Assembly: GCF_000260985.4 (NCBI RefSeq)
Contig: NC_017857.3
Location: 62,001-126,000, forward strand
Length of the DNA: 64,000 nt
Direction: 5' to 3'
Origin: Methylophaga nitratireducenticrescens
Lineage (GTDB): Bacteria; Pseudomonadota; Gammaproteobacteria; Nitrosococcales; Methylophagaceae
Positions 19,472-28,673 of this stretch are shown piece by piece. Positions within the stretch are counted from its first letter, which is position 1. Each line of letters begins with the position of its first letter. The notes under the pieces are model-generated. The model was given only the letters and a program-made list of their open reading frames with translations. It had not been told where the DNA came from and did not search any database. Both the position numbers and the translations under genes were made by a program.

Positions 19472-19906
19472 ATGCACGTTACTTCAGAATCGGCAAAAAA
19501 AGCGATTGATGGTGCACTCAAAAAAGCTGAATCAACAGGCACTCGTATGTGCATTGCCGTAGTTGATTCTGGTGGCGCGCTTAAAGCATTCTATCGTATG
19601 GATGATGCCTGGGTCGGCAGTATTGATATTGCCATCAAAAAAGCGCGTACCGCTGTATATTTTGGTATGCCCAGTGGTGAGATCGGCCAATTATCCCAAC
19701 CGGGTCAGCCTTTATATGGCATCGAGCACTCGAATGATGGCATGATTACTTTTCCGGGGGGCGTACCAATTGTGGATGACGAAGGCTTTATGTCTGGGGC
19801 AATTGGAGTCAGCGGAAGCTCGGTTGAGAATGATGATCTGGTTGCTCGTGCAGGCGTTGAAACCATAGGTGTTTGTGACTTACCGGAACATCCGTGGAGG
19901 ACATAG
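19472..19906 (+). CDS. GlcG/HbpS-family (DUF336) protein
   Basis: Small alpha/beta protein of the GlcG/HbpS family, some members of which bind haem or cofactors. Typical pattern: N-terminal helix, [34 protein letters not shown], and C-terminal [20 protein letters not shown]. 144 residues, no signal peptide, so cytoplasmic unlike secreted HbpS. A strong ribosome site (AAGGAG) precedes the ATG. Single-gene unit ended by the hairpin terminator downstream. Function not assignable. Confidence 0.88.
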   Translation: MHVTSESAKKAIDGALKKAESTGTRMCIAVVDSGGALKAFYRMDDAWVGSIDIAIKKARTAVYFGMPSGEIGQLSQPGQPLYGIEHSNDGMITFPGGVPIVDDEGFMSGAIGVSGSSVENDDLVARAGVETIGVCDLPEHPWRT

Positions 19907-19995
19907 AACTTTTTGACGAGGAGTCACATCATTTCACTGATAGTGTAGTGACAGCCTGTAACTGATCGTTCTCTGATCTTCACACGTAATAAATA

Positions 19996-20029
19996 GGGAG
20001 TCATGCTTTAATACATGACTCCCTTTATT
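19996..20029. terminator. Bidirectional rho-independent terminator
   Basis: A 10-bp stem GGGAGTCATG / CATGACTCCC with an 8-base loop, followed on the + strand by TTTATT and on the - strand by TATTTATT. It lies between the convergent GlcG-like and VPLPA-CTERM genes and can end both transcripts. Confidence 0.85.
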
Positions 20030-20039
20030 ACGCTACGTT

Positions 20040-20798
20040 TTAAGCTTTTGTCTGACGACGTCGCAACCCTAAAAAGCCCATCAAAGCAGGTGCAAACATC
20101 CATACAGCTGCAGGCAGAGGAACTTCGCTTGGCGGCTCAACCAGCTTCTGGGTAAAACCGGCATATTGGACCTGAGCTTGAGAATAGTTATAAAAACCGA
20201 ACTGTCCGGATGTAAAGCTGGTATCCAATACTACTGTATCCCAAAGCGTCAGCTCTCCTTGTTTCACTTCCACACTGAATTGCCCTGGCGTAGTAAAAAA
20301 ATCGAGATGAAAAGAGTAGCTTGTATTATCTTTCCAACCTTTATCAGTTCCCAAATTACTATCCAGTAGAGTGAAAGCCGAACTGTTGGCCGGCCAGAAC
20401 TCTATGTTTGGAATAGCCGTATCAGAATCCACTTTGAGAATACGAAAACCGGCTTGTGCAACTCCGCCACCACCGCTCTGTGCACGTTGTTTCCAATCCA
20501 GAAGATAATACTGAGAAGGATTCTGGTAACCAAAAACAAAGCCGATAAAGTCATCATCGCCAGTGGTATTGACTCGCCAGGTTCCATCTAACGTATAAGA
20601 AGTTTGATTGAGACCATTTAAAAATACTGTCGGCTGACCATTTATAGTTTGAAGCACACTGTTATTATCGCCAGCAACATTCCAGTTGCCATTGCTATCC
20701 GGCGTACTCCAGGTTGATAGATCGACAGGTACAGTTTCCGCAACTGCCGATGTTGCCGTGAAAGCAAACGCGCAGGCTATTAAAGAGATTGTTTTCAT
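20040..20798 (-). CDS. VPLPA-CTERM (PEP-CTERM-like) exported protein with thrombospondin-C-like domain
   Basis: Exported protein with an N-terminal signal peptide (MKTISLIACAFAFTATSAVA) and a C-terminal sorting tail: VPLPAAVW, a hydrophobic segment and LRRR, matching the VPLPA-CTERM variant of the PEP-CTERM signal handled by exosortase-type enzymes. The middle contains GFVFGYQNPSQYYLLDWKQ, resembling the thrombospondin C-terminal/L-type-lectin-like beta sandwich. The start is set at MKTISL, preceded by AGGAG; the 15-codon extension is not signal-like. No exosortase is visible here. Possibly a surface or biofilm-matrix protein. Confidence 0.85.
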   Translation of the reverse strand: MKTISLIACAFAFTATSAVAETVPVDLSTWSTPDSNGNWNVAGDNNSVLQTINGQPTVFLNGLNQTSYTLDGTWRVNTTGDDDFIGFVFGYQNPSQYYLLDWKQRAQSGGGGVAQAGFRILKVDSDTAIPNIEFWPANSSAFTLLDSNLGTDKGWKDNTSYSFHLDFFTTPGQFSVEVKQGELTLWDTVVLDTSFTSGQFGFYNYSQAQVQYAGFTQKLVEPPSEVPLPAAVWMFAPALMGFLGLRRRQTKA

Positions 20799-21109
20799 CC
20801 TAGACACTCCTAAATTTGTGCAACCCAGCCGTCTATCATCCAATAGACCCGTAGCTTTCCGTCCTTAACTCACATTAAGTTTGGCAAATATTTAGACACA
20901 AATCGTTTAGGCTTAGCTATTAAGCCCATGTAAATTATTAACCAAGGTTAAACCGGTTGACAACAAAAAATTTCAAGATAATTCAGACAGATGAGATTTA
21001 TGGCAAAAACATCTTTCTGCCACAACCGAATAAACCTCGCAATATTCATTTTGTCTGTTAGGCTTTCCTTCACGTTTATTTTCCAGACCTGTTCCCAGGA
21101 GCAAATACA

Positions 21110-22852
21110 ATGTCAGAACAAACTTTTATCAAGGGCAAGGACCGTGATCTGGAAACCAGTATCGCCACCATGCAGGCCAAATTAAAATCATTTGGTTTTG
21201 ATATCGAAGAGGCCTCTTGGCTTAACCCGGTCAGCAATGTTTATTCAGTCCATATCCGCGATAAAACCTGTCCTTTAATGTTTACCAATGGCAAAGGCAG
21301 CAGCGAAAAAGCCTGTCTTGCCAGTGCGTTGGGGGAATATTTCGAACGGCTCAGCGGCAATTATTTCTTTGCCGACTTCTATCTGGGCGAACATCACAGC
21401 AATAGTGAATTTGTGCATTATCCCAACGAACGCTGGTTTGATATGGATGGCGATGAAATGCCTGAGGGCTTGATGGATGAAAGCCTGTGGAAATATTTTG
21501 ATCCGGAAAATGAACTGACGCCGGATATGCTGTTTGATACCAATTCTGGCGATGGCGAACGTGGTATCTGTGCTGTACCTTATCAGCGCCTTGGAGATGG
21601 TGAAGTTCGTTATATTCCAGTCAACCTTATCGGCAATATTTACGTCAGCAATGGCATGTCGGCCGGTAATACCCAGAACGAAGCCCGGGTTCAGGGCTTA
21701 TCTGAAGTTTTTGAACGCTATGTGAAAAACAAAATCATTGCTGAAGGTATCTGTCTGCCCGAAGTACCAGATGAAGTATTAAACCGTTACCCAAAAATCC
21801 AGCAGGCCTTGCAGGAACTGCGTGATCATGGCTATCATTTAAAAGTGGCCGATGCCTCTCTGGGCGGTCAATTTCCGGTGATGTCCGTCACACTGATTAA
21901 TCCAAAAGATGGTTCTGTATTTGCCTCATTTGGTGCACATCCGAGTTTTGAAGTGTCATTGGAACGTACTGTTACTGAATTACTGCAAGGACGTGGGTTG
22001 GATCAGCTGGATGTTTTCCACCCACCCACATTTGATCTTGATGAAGTGGCTTCATCCGCCAATCTGGAAATGCACTTTATTGATTCCAGTGGTTATCTTT
22101 CTTATGACTTTTTCCGGGAAACACCGGATTTTGATTTCTTTGACTGGGATTATGATGACGCCACAGCTGATGAATTCAAATTCCTGACAGACAAAATCCA
22201 TGAGCTTGGTTTTGATATTTACATTGCCGATTACAATCACCTTGATGTCTACGCCTGCCGTATTCTGGTGCCGGGCATGTCGGATATTTATCCGATCGAT
22301 GAACTGGTGTGGGAAAACAATAATGAAGGCGCATTATTCCGCGAGGATTTCCTGACCCTTAAGGATGGTGACCCGGAACAATGGCAGGATATTCTGGATC
22401 GCCTGGATGAAGGCGGTTATAACGATCAAACACCCGTCGCACCGTTTATTGGGCTGGCTGCAGATCCCGGTACGCTATGGTCAGAGCTTCGTCTTGGCGA
22501 ACTCAAAGCCATGCTCTATCTGGCCTTGGAAGATGAAGAAGCGATTGACTGGATTGATTGGTGTCTGGCTTTGGATCAGGCCAGCGAAGAAAACATTTTG
22601 TTTTACCGTTGCCTGAAGGCACTGCTGGAAATCAAATGGGATGATGAACGCGATTACGCTGAATACAGCAAAGGCCTGGCTTTAATGTACGGTCAGCAAA
22701 ATGTCGATGACGGCATTCAGATCGTCGAAGGCGAAAAACTGTTCCACAACCTGCATTGCCCCGGCCTCAGTCTGGACGGGTTTGAACGGCATAATGCATT
22801 ACTGGCAGGCTATGAGAAACTTCAGCAAGCCAAGCGTTATAACTGGAAATAA
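21110..22852 (+). CDS. ycaO: YcaO-family protein (RimO-associated)
   Basis: Full-length homologue of E. coli YcaO (about 580 residues), an ATP-dependent YcaO-fold protein linked genetically to RimO-mediated methylthiolation of ribosomal protein S12. Visible family segments are GKGSSEKACLASALGEYFERL (about 60-80), GMSAGNTQNEARVQGLSEVFERY (about 180-202) and the C-terminal helical/TPR-like extension rich in acidic residues. AGGAGC 9-10 nt upstream supports the ATG. No peptide-precursor or dehydrogenase gene sits next to it, so a RiPP function is not indicated. Confidence 0.93.
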   Translation: MSEQTFIKGKDRDLETSIATMQAKLKSFGFDIEEASWLNPVSNVYSVHIRDKTCPLMFTNGKGSSEKACLASALGEYFERLSGNYFFADFYLGEHHSNSEFVHYPNERWFDMDGDEMPEGLMDESLWKYFDPENELTPDMLFDTNSGDGERGICAVPYQRLGDGEVRYIPVNLIGNIYVSNGMSAGNTQNEARVQGLSEVFERYVKNKIIAEGICLPEVPDEVLNRYPKIQQALQELRDHGYHLKVADASLGGQFPVMSVTLINPKDGSVFASFGAHPSFEVSLERTVTELLQGRGLDQLDVFHPPTFDLDEVASSANLEMHFIDSSGYLSYDFFRETPDFDFFDWDYDDATADEFKFLTDKIHELGFDIYIADYNHLDVYACRILVPGMSDIYPIDELVWENNNEGALFREDFLTLKDGDPEQWQDILDRLDEGGYNDQTPVAPFIGLAADPGTLWSELRLGELKAMLYLALEDEEAIDWIDWCLALDQASEENILFYRCLKALLEIKWDDERDYAEYSKGLALMYGQQNVDDGIQIVEGEKLFHNLHCPGLSLDGFERHNALLAGYEKLQQAKRYNWK

Positions 22853-22935
22853 ATACAGCTGAGAGTCATGACAGGACTGCTTTTATAGCCTGTTACCCCA
22901 GCTGAAAATAGCAAATGGGTTAATTGGACAGCGAG

Positions 22936-24510
22936 TTAATCTCTAATCTCAATCCTCTGCATTGCCTGATCTGCCAGCGACAATCCCGCTCCTTCATAAA
23001 CTTCAAAAACTTCATCGGCTCCCAACTCCTTCAGCCGCTCAACTTCATCAGGATATTCCACAATGGCCGTCACATGACCTTTAAAGTCACGGCCCCTTAA
23101 TTGCTTAAGGGCATACACATTTCCGGCATGATGCGGCATAGCCAACACCACTAACTGTATCTGCTCACTCATTAGCAGTTTATCCCAAAAATCGGAGTCA
23201 ACAGCATCACCTTCAACAATCTTGAAACCATCCGTTAAACGACTGATTTTATTTTCATCATTATCAACACCGAGCACTTTTAAGCCATATTTTTGTTCCA
23301 ACCGTTGGTAGGCCCCTCGACCGATTTTACCCATTCCCAAAATAACTACCTGGGTTGAGTTCAGCTCAATCGGTTTATCATGCGAATGCAGCTGGTCTGT
23401 TGGTACTTCTGTTAGTCGGCTTTTACTTAACTGATATACACGTTCGTTGTAGTTGTTCAAAATTGCTGAAACAACAAAGCTCATGGCCACTGATAATGAA
23501 AGTATTACCATCCAATCATTGCTAAGCCAACCCTCAGAAAGCGCTAATGCTGCCACAATCAGCCCAAATTCAGAGTAATTCGTCAGTGTCAGCGAAGTTA
23601 ACACCGAGGTACGAATACGTAACCTGAAGCGTGGAAACATCATCACAAATAATAAGGTTTTCAAGGGTAACAGTACTAACAGAAGCAACGCTAACCCAAA
23701 ATGCTCCCATCCAGGTAATGCTGTCAGACCAATCGACAGGAAAAAGCCGACCAGAAACAACTCTTTAATGTTGAATAACGAACGGGCCAGATTGGCCGAA
23801 GTTTTATGCGGCGCAAGCAAAACCCCCATGATCAGTGCACCGAGATCGCCTTTTAAACCCACCAGTTCAAACAGTTTGTAACCGAGCACTAATGCCAGCA
23901 CAAAGCCAAACAATACCTGCATCTCACCATGCCCAAGACGATCCAGTAATCGTCGTAAAACCGGTGCTGCCGGAATCAGTAAAAAAAGAGCTAATGCCCA
24001 AACTGATGGTAGCGTACCGGTGGTTGCAGAGAGAAAAATCACTGCAAAAATATCCTGCATGATCAGAATGCCAATCGCTACACGGCCATAAAAAGACTGG
24101 GTTTCACTGCGTTCTTCGAGAACTTTAACGGCAAACACCGTACTGGAAAAAGACAAGGCAAAAGCCAGAATCACAATGGCTGTCCAGTCGGTAGATTGCA
24201 TCAGAAAAATACCGCCGAACTTAAGCAGCCCCAGGATCCCGACAAATAACAGGCTGGATAAGGTGATATGTAAACTGGCCACTCCCCATACTTCAGACTG
24301 CAGCAGGGTGCGGATATTGAGTTTAAGCCCAATGGTAAACAGTAATAAGGTTACGCCAAGATTAGCGATAGCTGTAAGCGTTGGCGTTAATTCATAGCCT
24401 GAATAGTTGAGTAAAAAACCAGCTGCAAGAAAGCCTGCCAGTGGTGGCAGGCGTAAAATCATCGCCAGCAATCCACCTGCAAAAGCATAAATAAAATAAG
24501 CCGGTTCCAC
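22936..24510 (-). CDS. CPA2 cation:proton antiporter with TrkA-N domain (YbaL/KefB type)
   Basis: Membrane antiporter with about 12-13 helices followed by a cytoplasmic NAD-binding domain. The Rossmann segment QVVILGMGKIGRGAY (about 388-402) and the following acidic strand (VLGVDNDE) are typical of YbaL/Kef proteins; a second TrkA-C domain is absent. A GTG start (VEPAYFIYAF) is chosen because GAGGAGG lies about 10 nt upstream; the longer frame beginning MKLVLCG would bury that site. About 524 residues. Ion specificity (K+, Na+ or glutathione-gated) cannot be read from sequence. Confidence 0.87.
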   Translation of the reverse strand: MEPAYFIYAFAGGLLAMILRLPPLAGFLAAGFLLNYSGYELTPTLTAIANLGVTLLLFTIGLKLNIRTLLQSEVWGVASLHITLSSLLFVGILGLLKFGGIFLMQSTDWTAIVILAFALSFSSTVFAVKVLEERSETQSFYGRVAIGILIMQDIFAVIFLSATTGTLPSVWALALFLLIPAAPVLRRLLDRLGHGEMQVLFGFVLALVLGYKLFELVGLKGDLGALIMGVLLAPHKTSANLARSLFNIKELFLVGFFLSIGLTALPGWEHFGLALLLLVLLPLKTLLFVMMFPRFRLRIRTSVLTSLTLTNYSEFGLIVAALALSEGWLSNDWMVILSLSVAMSFVVSAILNNYNERVYQLSKSRLTEVPTDQLHSHDKPIELNSTQVVILGMGKIGRGAYQRLEQKYGLKVLGVDNDENKISRLTDGFKIVEGDAVDSDFWDKLLMSEQIQLVVLAMPHHAGNVYALKQLRGRDFKGHVTAIVEYPDEVERLKELGADEVFEVYEGAGLSLADQAMQRIEIRD

Positions 24511-24665
24511 GATATGACTCCTCCTCAGTCTAATGGCTGATTGAAAGTCAATCATACCGCACAAAACTAACTTCACCCCATTGTCGTCGAGGGATTGTTA
24601 TTTACACCTTTATCTAAGCCTGATCGATAGGTTCGGGCCACATTTTGGAAAAGTTGAGAATAACT

Positions 24666-24962
24666 TCATTTGCCATCCCACATGACATCTGCATTGGCAT
24701 CAATTGCTGCGTTTAACAGATTAATTAACGGTAAAGCTCTTTGTGACAAACCTGGTTTGAATTCACCATCTTTGGGATCCTGCTCAGCAGCTTTACTGGA
24801 ATCAACCGCTTTTTGCAGCTTCGCTAAAGCCGATGGCAAGTCCTGTGGCTGAAATGCCCCCGGAATGGTGCCGCTATGCCCCATAATCTTCAACATATCT
24901 TTGGCCACATCGCCGAACATGGTGATATCGGCATAAGCTTTGGTGCTAAACGTGACAATCAT
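24666..24962 (-). CDS. DUF1840 domain-containing protein
   Basis: 98-residue soluble protein with the DUF1840 pattern: MIVTFSTKAYADITMFGDVAKDMLKIMGHSG at the start, a charged alanine-rich middle and LSQRALPLINLLNAA near the end. No known function. A good ribosome site (GGAGAG) precedes the ATG. The adjacent CPA2 gene lies downstream on the same strand, but a functional link is not evident. Confidence 0.85.
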   Translation of the reverse strand: MIVTFSTKAYADITMFGDVAKDMLKIMGHSGTIPGAFQPQDLPSALAKLQKAVDSSKAAEQDPKDGEFKPGLSQRALPLINLLNAAIDANADVMWDGK

Positions 24963-25209
24963 TGAAGCTCTCCATTAAATGGTTTATTGATCTGCAACAG
25001 CCCGGCCAGCGCAAACGGTTGTTGATTTCATAACCACCACTGCTGGTGGCTCATCTTGTTTGACAAAGCAGATAATGACGCAATGTCGCTGGGTGGGGAA
25101 TACCCCCAACCCTATGGGTTGAGGCCAAAAAGAACAGTCTCAGGTTTTATCGTTATTTGAGTTCACCATAAAACAAGCGTCAACGGGAAATTAATTGAAG
25201 ATTAAAGGG

Positions 25210-25530
25210 TTATCTTGGCTCAACCGTTGTTTCGTATTCTGGACTTACTAACCGTGGGTCACCTTCATTCAGACACAGGAAAGTTACATCATAAAAATAT
25301 TTCACCTGTTGTCGCTTCAGGGTTTTAGTGACCAGTAGCTCTTTTCCCTGATTGGCACAGTACTCGCCAGCTTGTTCGAGAACTGAAGCTTTTGCCGTGG
25401 AGGCATTCAGATGGTCAGCTGAAACCGTATAGGTATCAGGGCCAACTTTTTTAACACCGGAAGTTTTCACCGCACAGCCGGTGAGGACTAATGCCGCTGA
25501 CAGACTTACCACTAATGCCAGTAGTTTCAT
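25210..25530 (-). CDS. Small predicted lipoprotein of unknown function
   Basis: 106-residue protein with a clear lipoprotein signal (MKLLALVVSLSAALVLTGC, Cys19). The mature part begins AVKTSGVKKVGPDTYTVS and contains two cysteines (Cys58 in GEYCANQGKE and Cys86 in VTFLCLNEGD) that could form a disulfide. The pattern of a short GxDTYTVS strand and EYCxxxGK resembles small gammaproteobacterial lipoproteins with no assigned role. Monocistronic by appearance; start preceded by GGAGAC. Confidence 0.75.
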   Translation of the reverse strand: MKLLALVVSLSAALVLTGCAVKTSGVKKVGPDTYTVSADHLNASTAKASVLEQAGEYCANQGKELLVTKTLKRQQVKYFYDVTFLCLNEGDPRLVSPEYETTVEPR

Positions 25531-25646
25531 TTTGATGTCTCCAATTAATAAACCTGAAATATGCTGGATAGCCTATTACTAATCAGTTATATGCTGCCAG
25601 CGATCTTGTCGACAATCATTTTGGTTAAAACACTTTATGACTCTAT

Positions 25647-25922
25647 TTATTGATAAAATTCAACATAAAAATCGACCGGCCCCATAGGTTTTACTTGGTG
25701 TAACACGGTAGGCTCAACTACACCATATTTATTTGAATCCAATAAGATTTCTTCAAATGGGTCCTGAATGGTATAAAGCAACTTGCCACTTAAAACCACA
25801 ATCTTTCCCCATACACCCTCCTTAGTTTGGTGATTGTTCAGTAAGCCGGTGGGGACAGAGCTCTCATCAAATTCCGGCGTACGTTTATAAGCAACAACAT
25901 TGTCTGGTAGCGATTTCATCAT
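25647..25922 (-). CDS. DUF1971 (YeaR-like) cupin-fold protein
   Basis: Small beta-barrel protein of the DUF1971/YeaR-TehB C-terminal type. Pattern: AYKRTPEFDESSVPTGLLNNHQTKEGVWGKIVVLSGKL, then YGVVEPTVLHQVKPMGPVDFYVEFY. In E. coli the relative yeaR is induced by nitrate/nitrite through NarL and NsrR, so a link to the NO module is conceivable but no NsrR site is seen here. The start is taken at the first of two adjacent ATGs behind AGAGGT; the longer frame (MIRFYKEVK) covers this ribosome site. About 91 residues. Confidence 0.8.
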   Translation of the reverse strand: MMKSLPDNVVAYKRTPEFDESSVPTGLLNNHQTKEGVWGKIVVLSGKLLYTIQDPFEEILLDSNKYGVVEPTVLHQVKPMGPVDFYVEFYQ

Positions 25923-25948
25923 CTTTACCTCTTTATAGAACCGGATCA

Positions 25949-25967
25949 TGCAGACAACATATCTGCA
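25949..25967. promoter_or_regulatory. Inverted repeat upstream of the DUF1971 gene
   Basis: Palindrome TGCAGA, 7-bp spacer, TCTGCA, located 27 bp upstream of the chosen DUF1971 start. Position and symmetry suit an operator for an unknown regulator. It does not match NsrR, FNR or Pho consensus. A chance palindrome cannot be excluded. Confidence 0.35.
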
Positions 25968-26054
25968 AAGTCATTTAATCAATAGCGATTCTCACTATAT
26001 AACATTCAATTATGTCGTTTTACATATTCCCCCCGTACAAGCGTAGATGAATAT

Positions 26055-26681
26055 TCAATGCGATTCAGATAAAACTTCAGCCACCCGTTGGCGTAGATCC
26101 GGTAATAATGTTTGTTCAAACCAGGGATTGTTTTTCAACCAGCGATTATTGCGCGGACTGGGGTGTGGCAAAGGCACGACGTGGGGCCAGAGTTCATGCC
26201 AAGCTAAGACTTTTTCGGTGAGTGAGGCTTTATTATCAGCAAAATGATAGGCCTGCGCATATTGGCCAATCACCAATGTCAATTGAATATTTTCCAACTT
26301 GGACAGCAGAGCCTCACGCCACGTCGGAGCACATTCCGGTCGCGGCGGTAAATCACCTGACTTGCCGGTTCCCGGATAGCAAAATCCCATTGGCAGAATA
26401 GCGACCTGCTGTTCGTCGTAGAACACATCGCGAGACATGCCAAGCCAGGATCGCAATCTATCGCCGCTGGCATCATCAAACGGAATACCGGTTTCATGTA
26501 CTTTTCGGCCCGGGGCCTGCCCGGCAATCAAAACCTTTGCAGCAGGATGAAATTGCAAAACGGGTCGTGGCTCAACCGGTAACTTATCAGCACAAAGTCG
26601 ACAACCACGAACCTCTTTTAGCAATGTAAACACATCATCATCTTGGCAATAGGCAGATCGTTTCAAAACAAATAATCCCAA
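26055..26681 (-). CDS. Uracil-DNA glycosylase family protein, probably Fe-S type
   Basis: 208-residue base-excision-repair-type protein. Motif GQAPGRKVHETG (about 54-65) corresponds to the glycosylase motif 1 loop, and LPHPSPRNNRWLKNNPWF near the C-terminus to the motif 3 HPS loop. Four cysteines, C27-x2-C30 and C101-x15-C117, match the spacing of [4Fe-4S] ligands in family 4/5 uracil-DNA glycosylases. The absence of the standard acidic residue right after motif 1 suggests a divergent subfamily. Activity on uracil is inferred. Confidence 0.82.
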   Translation of the reverse strand: MGLFVLKRSAYCQDDDVFTLLKEVRGCRLCADKLPVEPRPVLQFHPAAKVLIAGQAPGRKVHETGIPFDDASGDRLRSWLGMSRDVFYDEQQVAILPMGFCYPGTGKSGDLPPRPECAPTWREALLSKLENIQLTLVIGQYAQAYHFADNKASLTEKVLAWHELWPHVVPLPHPSPRNNRWLKNNPWFEQTLLPDLRQRVAEVLSESH

Positions 26682-26706
26682 AGCCAGTGATAGTTAAAAA
26701 GAATGA

Positions 26707-26961
26707 TTACATTTCACCGCGATTAATATGTAACTCGCCATCCACCACTTTGTGGTTAAGGATCAATCCTTCCGCAATCTCTTCAAATTTATATTGATGA
26801 TCCAGAAACACAGATTCAGCATCCATCTCATCATCCGGGTCAGCCAACTCATCAAGGGCCGTTGTAGAAACAATACATGCTACCGTCTGGTTATTGACGA
26901 TGGCATAAAACGTCACATCTTGATCATTAACCAAATATTCACCGGTAAAGTCGACATCCAT
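26707..26961 (-). CDS. DUF1488 family protein
   Basis: 84-residue acidic protein beginning MDVDFTGEYLVNDQDVTFYAIVNNQTVACIVS, followed by TTALDELADPD and a C-terminal helix (FEEIAEGLI), the DUF1488 pattern. No signal peptide. Function unknown. Lies 25 bp upstream of the glycosylase gene on the same strand, so possibly cotranscribed. Confidence 0.8.
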   Translation of the reverse strand: MDVDFTGEYLVNDQDVTFYAIVNNQTVACIVSTTALDELADPDDEMDAESVFLDHQYKFEEIAEGLILNHKVVDGELHINRGEM

Positions 26962-27042
26962 AACATCTCCTTTTGGTTTATCAGGTTTTCATCTATTAAT
27001 TGGAACATAGAGAAAAGAAGATTTAAAGTGACAAGCCTCTTA

Positions 27043-27062
27043 GGGCTTGTTGATCTTTAATT
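27043..27062. repeat. Solo end of the MITE-like family (remnant D)
   Basis: GGGCTTGTTGATCTTTAAT, preceded by TA, is nearly the terminal repeat of the elements at 9.0 and 39.0 kb. No internal sequence or opposite end follows, so this is either a one-ended remnant or a chance match; the TA flank favours the former. Confidence 0.5.
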
Positions 27063-27147
27063 GTTGTTCATTGTTATTACAATGATTCCTAAAGCGTACC
27101 AGCTGATGCTTATAATATTTGTCAGTCATTAATCAGGAATTATCCTA

Positions 27148-28434
27148 ATGTACCAACTGAGTGACTTTCTCGGCCCAGTCAGCCAGGACCTTTTTGCTCT
27201 CGGTATCGCTCTAGCTCTGGGAGCCTTAATCGGATTGCAACGTGGTTGGCTCGCCCGGGATAAAGCAGCAGGACAACGCGTCGCAGGAATTCGCACACAC
27301 GCACTCCTTGGTTTGCTGGGTGGCCTGTCCGTTCAACTCGGCCGCGAATTGGGTAACTGGGTACCTGCAATATTGTTGGTTATGGTTGCATTAGCCGGAC
27401 TTGCCGGATTTTTGATGCAAAACCGTCAGCAGCAAGATTTCAGTATTACCAGTTGGGTGGGTCAGGTACTGACATTTTGCTTTGGTGCGCTGGTGGTTGC
27501 CGGACAACCTGTGATCGCGGCGGCGGCGGCAGTTGTTACCGCAATGATCCTGGATAATAAAGAAACCATTCATCGTTTTCTGAAAGCATTGGAAGCCAAT
27601 GAACTGGATGCAGGTTTGAGACTTCTGCTGATTTCAGTGGTGATGCTGCCCTTAATACCAAACGAAGGGTTTGGACCTGGCGATGTGCTCAATCCCAGGG
27701 AAATCTGGTGGCTGGTTGTGCTTATCGCTGCAATTGGTTTCATCGGTTATTTTGCTATGCGTTTTGGCGGATCGGCACGCGGTATCATGTTTACCAGCCT
27801 GTTTGCAGGACTCAGCTCCTCCACCGCGCTCACACTACATTTTTCACGTCTTTCAAGACAGTCAGACTCACGTCAGCTAAGTCCTCTCCTGGCCGCAGGA
27901 ATTCTCATCGCATGCGGCACAATGTTCCCACGCATTTTGCTTTATGCAGCACTTATTTATCCACCGTTGCTGACAGAATTACTGATACCTGTCATCGCTA
28001 TGGGGGGACTGCTTTATGGCTCAGCTGCATGGATATGGTGGCAACATTCCGGTTCAGGCAACGTGAGTCAACCTCAAGAACAGAACCCCCTGGAACTCCG
28101 CGCAGCGCTACTTTTTGGTTTGTTACTGGTAGTCATTTTATTGCTCGGCGAATGGATGAAAAATGTGATGGGTGATGCAGGAGTCTTTCTGCTGGCCGCT
28201 ATTTCCGGACTGACAGATGTGGATGCTATTACCTTATCCTTGACTCGCATGGCACGGGAGGATTTAACGGCGGCTACCGCAGTGTTAGCAATTATTATCG
28301 CCGCTATGGTCAACAATCTTTTCAAAGCCAGTCTGGCGCTTGGCATCGGCCCTTTTGCATTAGGTATCCGCGTATTAATACCAATGTTACTATCATTATC
28401 TGCCGGTCTAGCGGTGGTCTTTTTAAGGATGTAA
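27148..28434 (+). CDS. MgtC/SapB-DUF4010 family membrane protein
   Basis: 428-residue polytopic membrane protein. The N-terminal MgtC/SapB-like part (about 15-150) shows LALGALIGLQRGW and GIRTHALLGLLGGLSV. The C-terminal DUF4010 part carries several helices and GVFLLAAISGLTDVDAITLSLTRMA (about 350-374). Family members are widespread and of uncertain function; a role in ion or magnesium homeostasis is suggested only by MgtC. Start preceded by a weak AGGA site. Monocistronic. Confidence 0.85.
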   Translation: MYQLSDFLGPVSQDLFALGIALALGALIGLQRGWLARDKAAGQRVAGIRTHALLGLLGGLSVQLGRELGNWVPAILLVMVALAGLAGFLMQNRQQQDFSITSWVGQVLTFCFGALVVAGQPVIAAAAAVVTAMILDNKETIHRFLKALEANELDAGLRLLLISVVMLPLIPNEGFGPGDVLNPREIWWLVVLIAAIGFIGYFAMRFGGSARGIMFTSLFAGLSSSTALTLHFSRLSRQSDSRQLSPLLAAGILIACGTMFPRILLYAALIYPPLLTELLIPVIAMGGLLYGSAAWIWWQHSGSGNVSQPQEQNPLELRAALLFGLLLVVILLLGEWMKNVMGDAGVFLLAAISGLTDVDAITLSLTRMAREDLTAATAVLAIIIAAMVNNLFKASLALGIGPFALGIRVLIPMLLSLSAGLAVVFLRM

Positions 28435-28479
28435 ATTTGCTTATGTTTTCAACTTACACCTGATCAAAACCCTTCTGGA

Positions 28480-28545
28480 ATCATTTTTTGGCAATACGCT
28501 TTACCAATACTCGATAGAAAAATTGAGCTGCACTCCATCCGAGCG
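28480..28545. repeat. 66-bp direct repeat flanking the PLD gene, copy 1
   Basis: By eye about 52 of 66 bases match a second copy at 30291-30356, with the core GATAGAAAAATT and GCTTTACC conserved. It lies downstream of the phospholipase-D-like gene. A minus-strand frame reads through it (ending FFYRVLVKRIAKK) but copy 2 has a stop in that frame, so coding is doubtful. Confidence 0.6.
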
Positions 28546-28673
28546 CCCTCGGTGTGCTGCAGTTTAAGGCATAGGAGAAGCCGTAGTCTGCTTCCCCAAC
28601 TTTGATTGGTGTTAGCAAATGCAAGCCCCTTTTAAAAAAGCCGAGACAGTTAGTTTGTTCCAATAAAGGGGAC

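Noticed and set aside
21110-22852. YcaO as part of a RiPP (azoline/thioamide) cluster
   Set aside because: Full-length match to the E. coli YcaO layout and no precursor, dehydrogenase or protease genes nearby.
28481-28663. 60-codon minus-strand frame ending FFYRVLVKRIAKK
   Set aside because: Overlaps the 66-bp repeat; the repeat copy at 30.3 kb has a stop in this frame; no recognised family.
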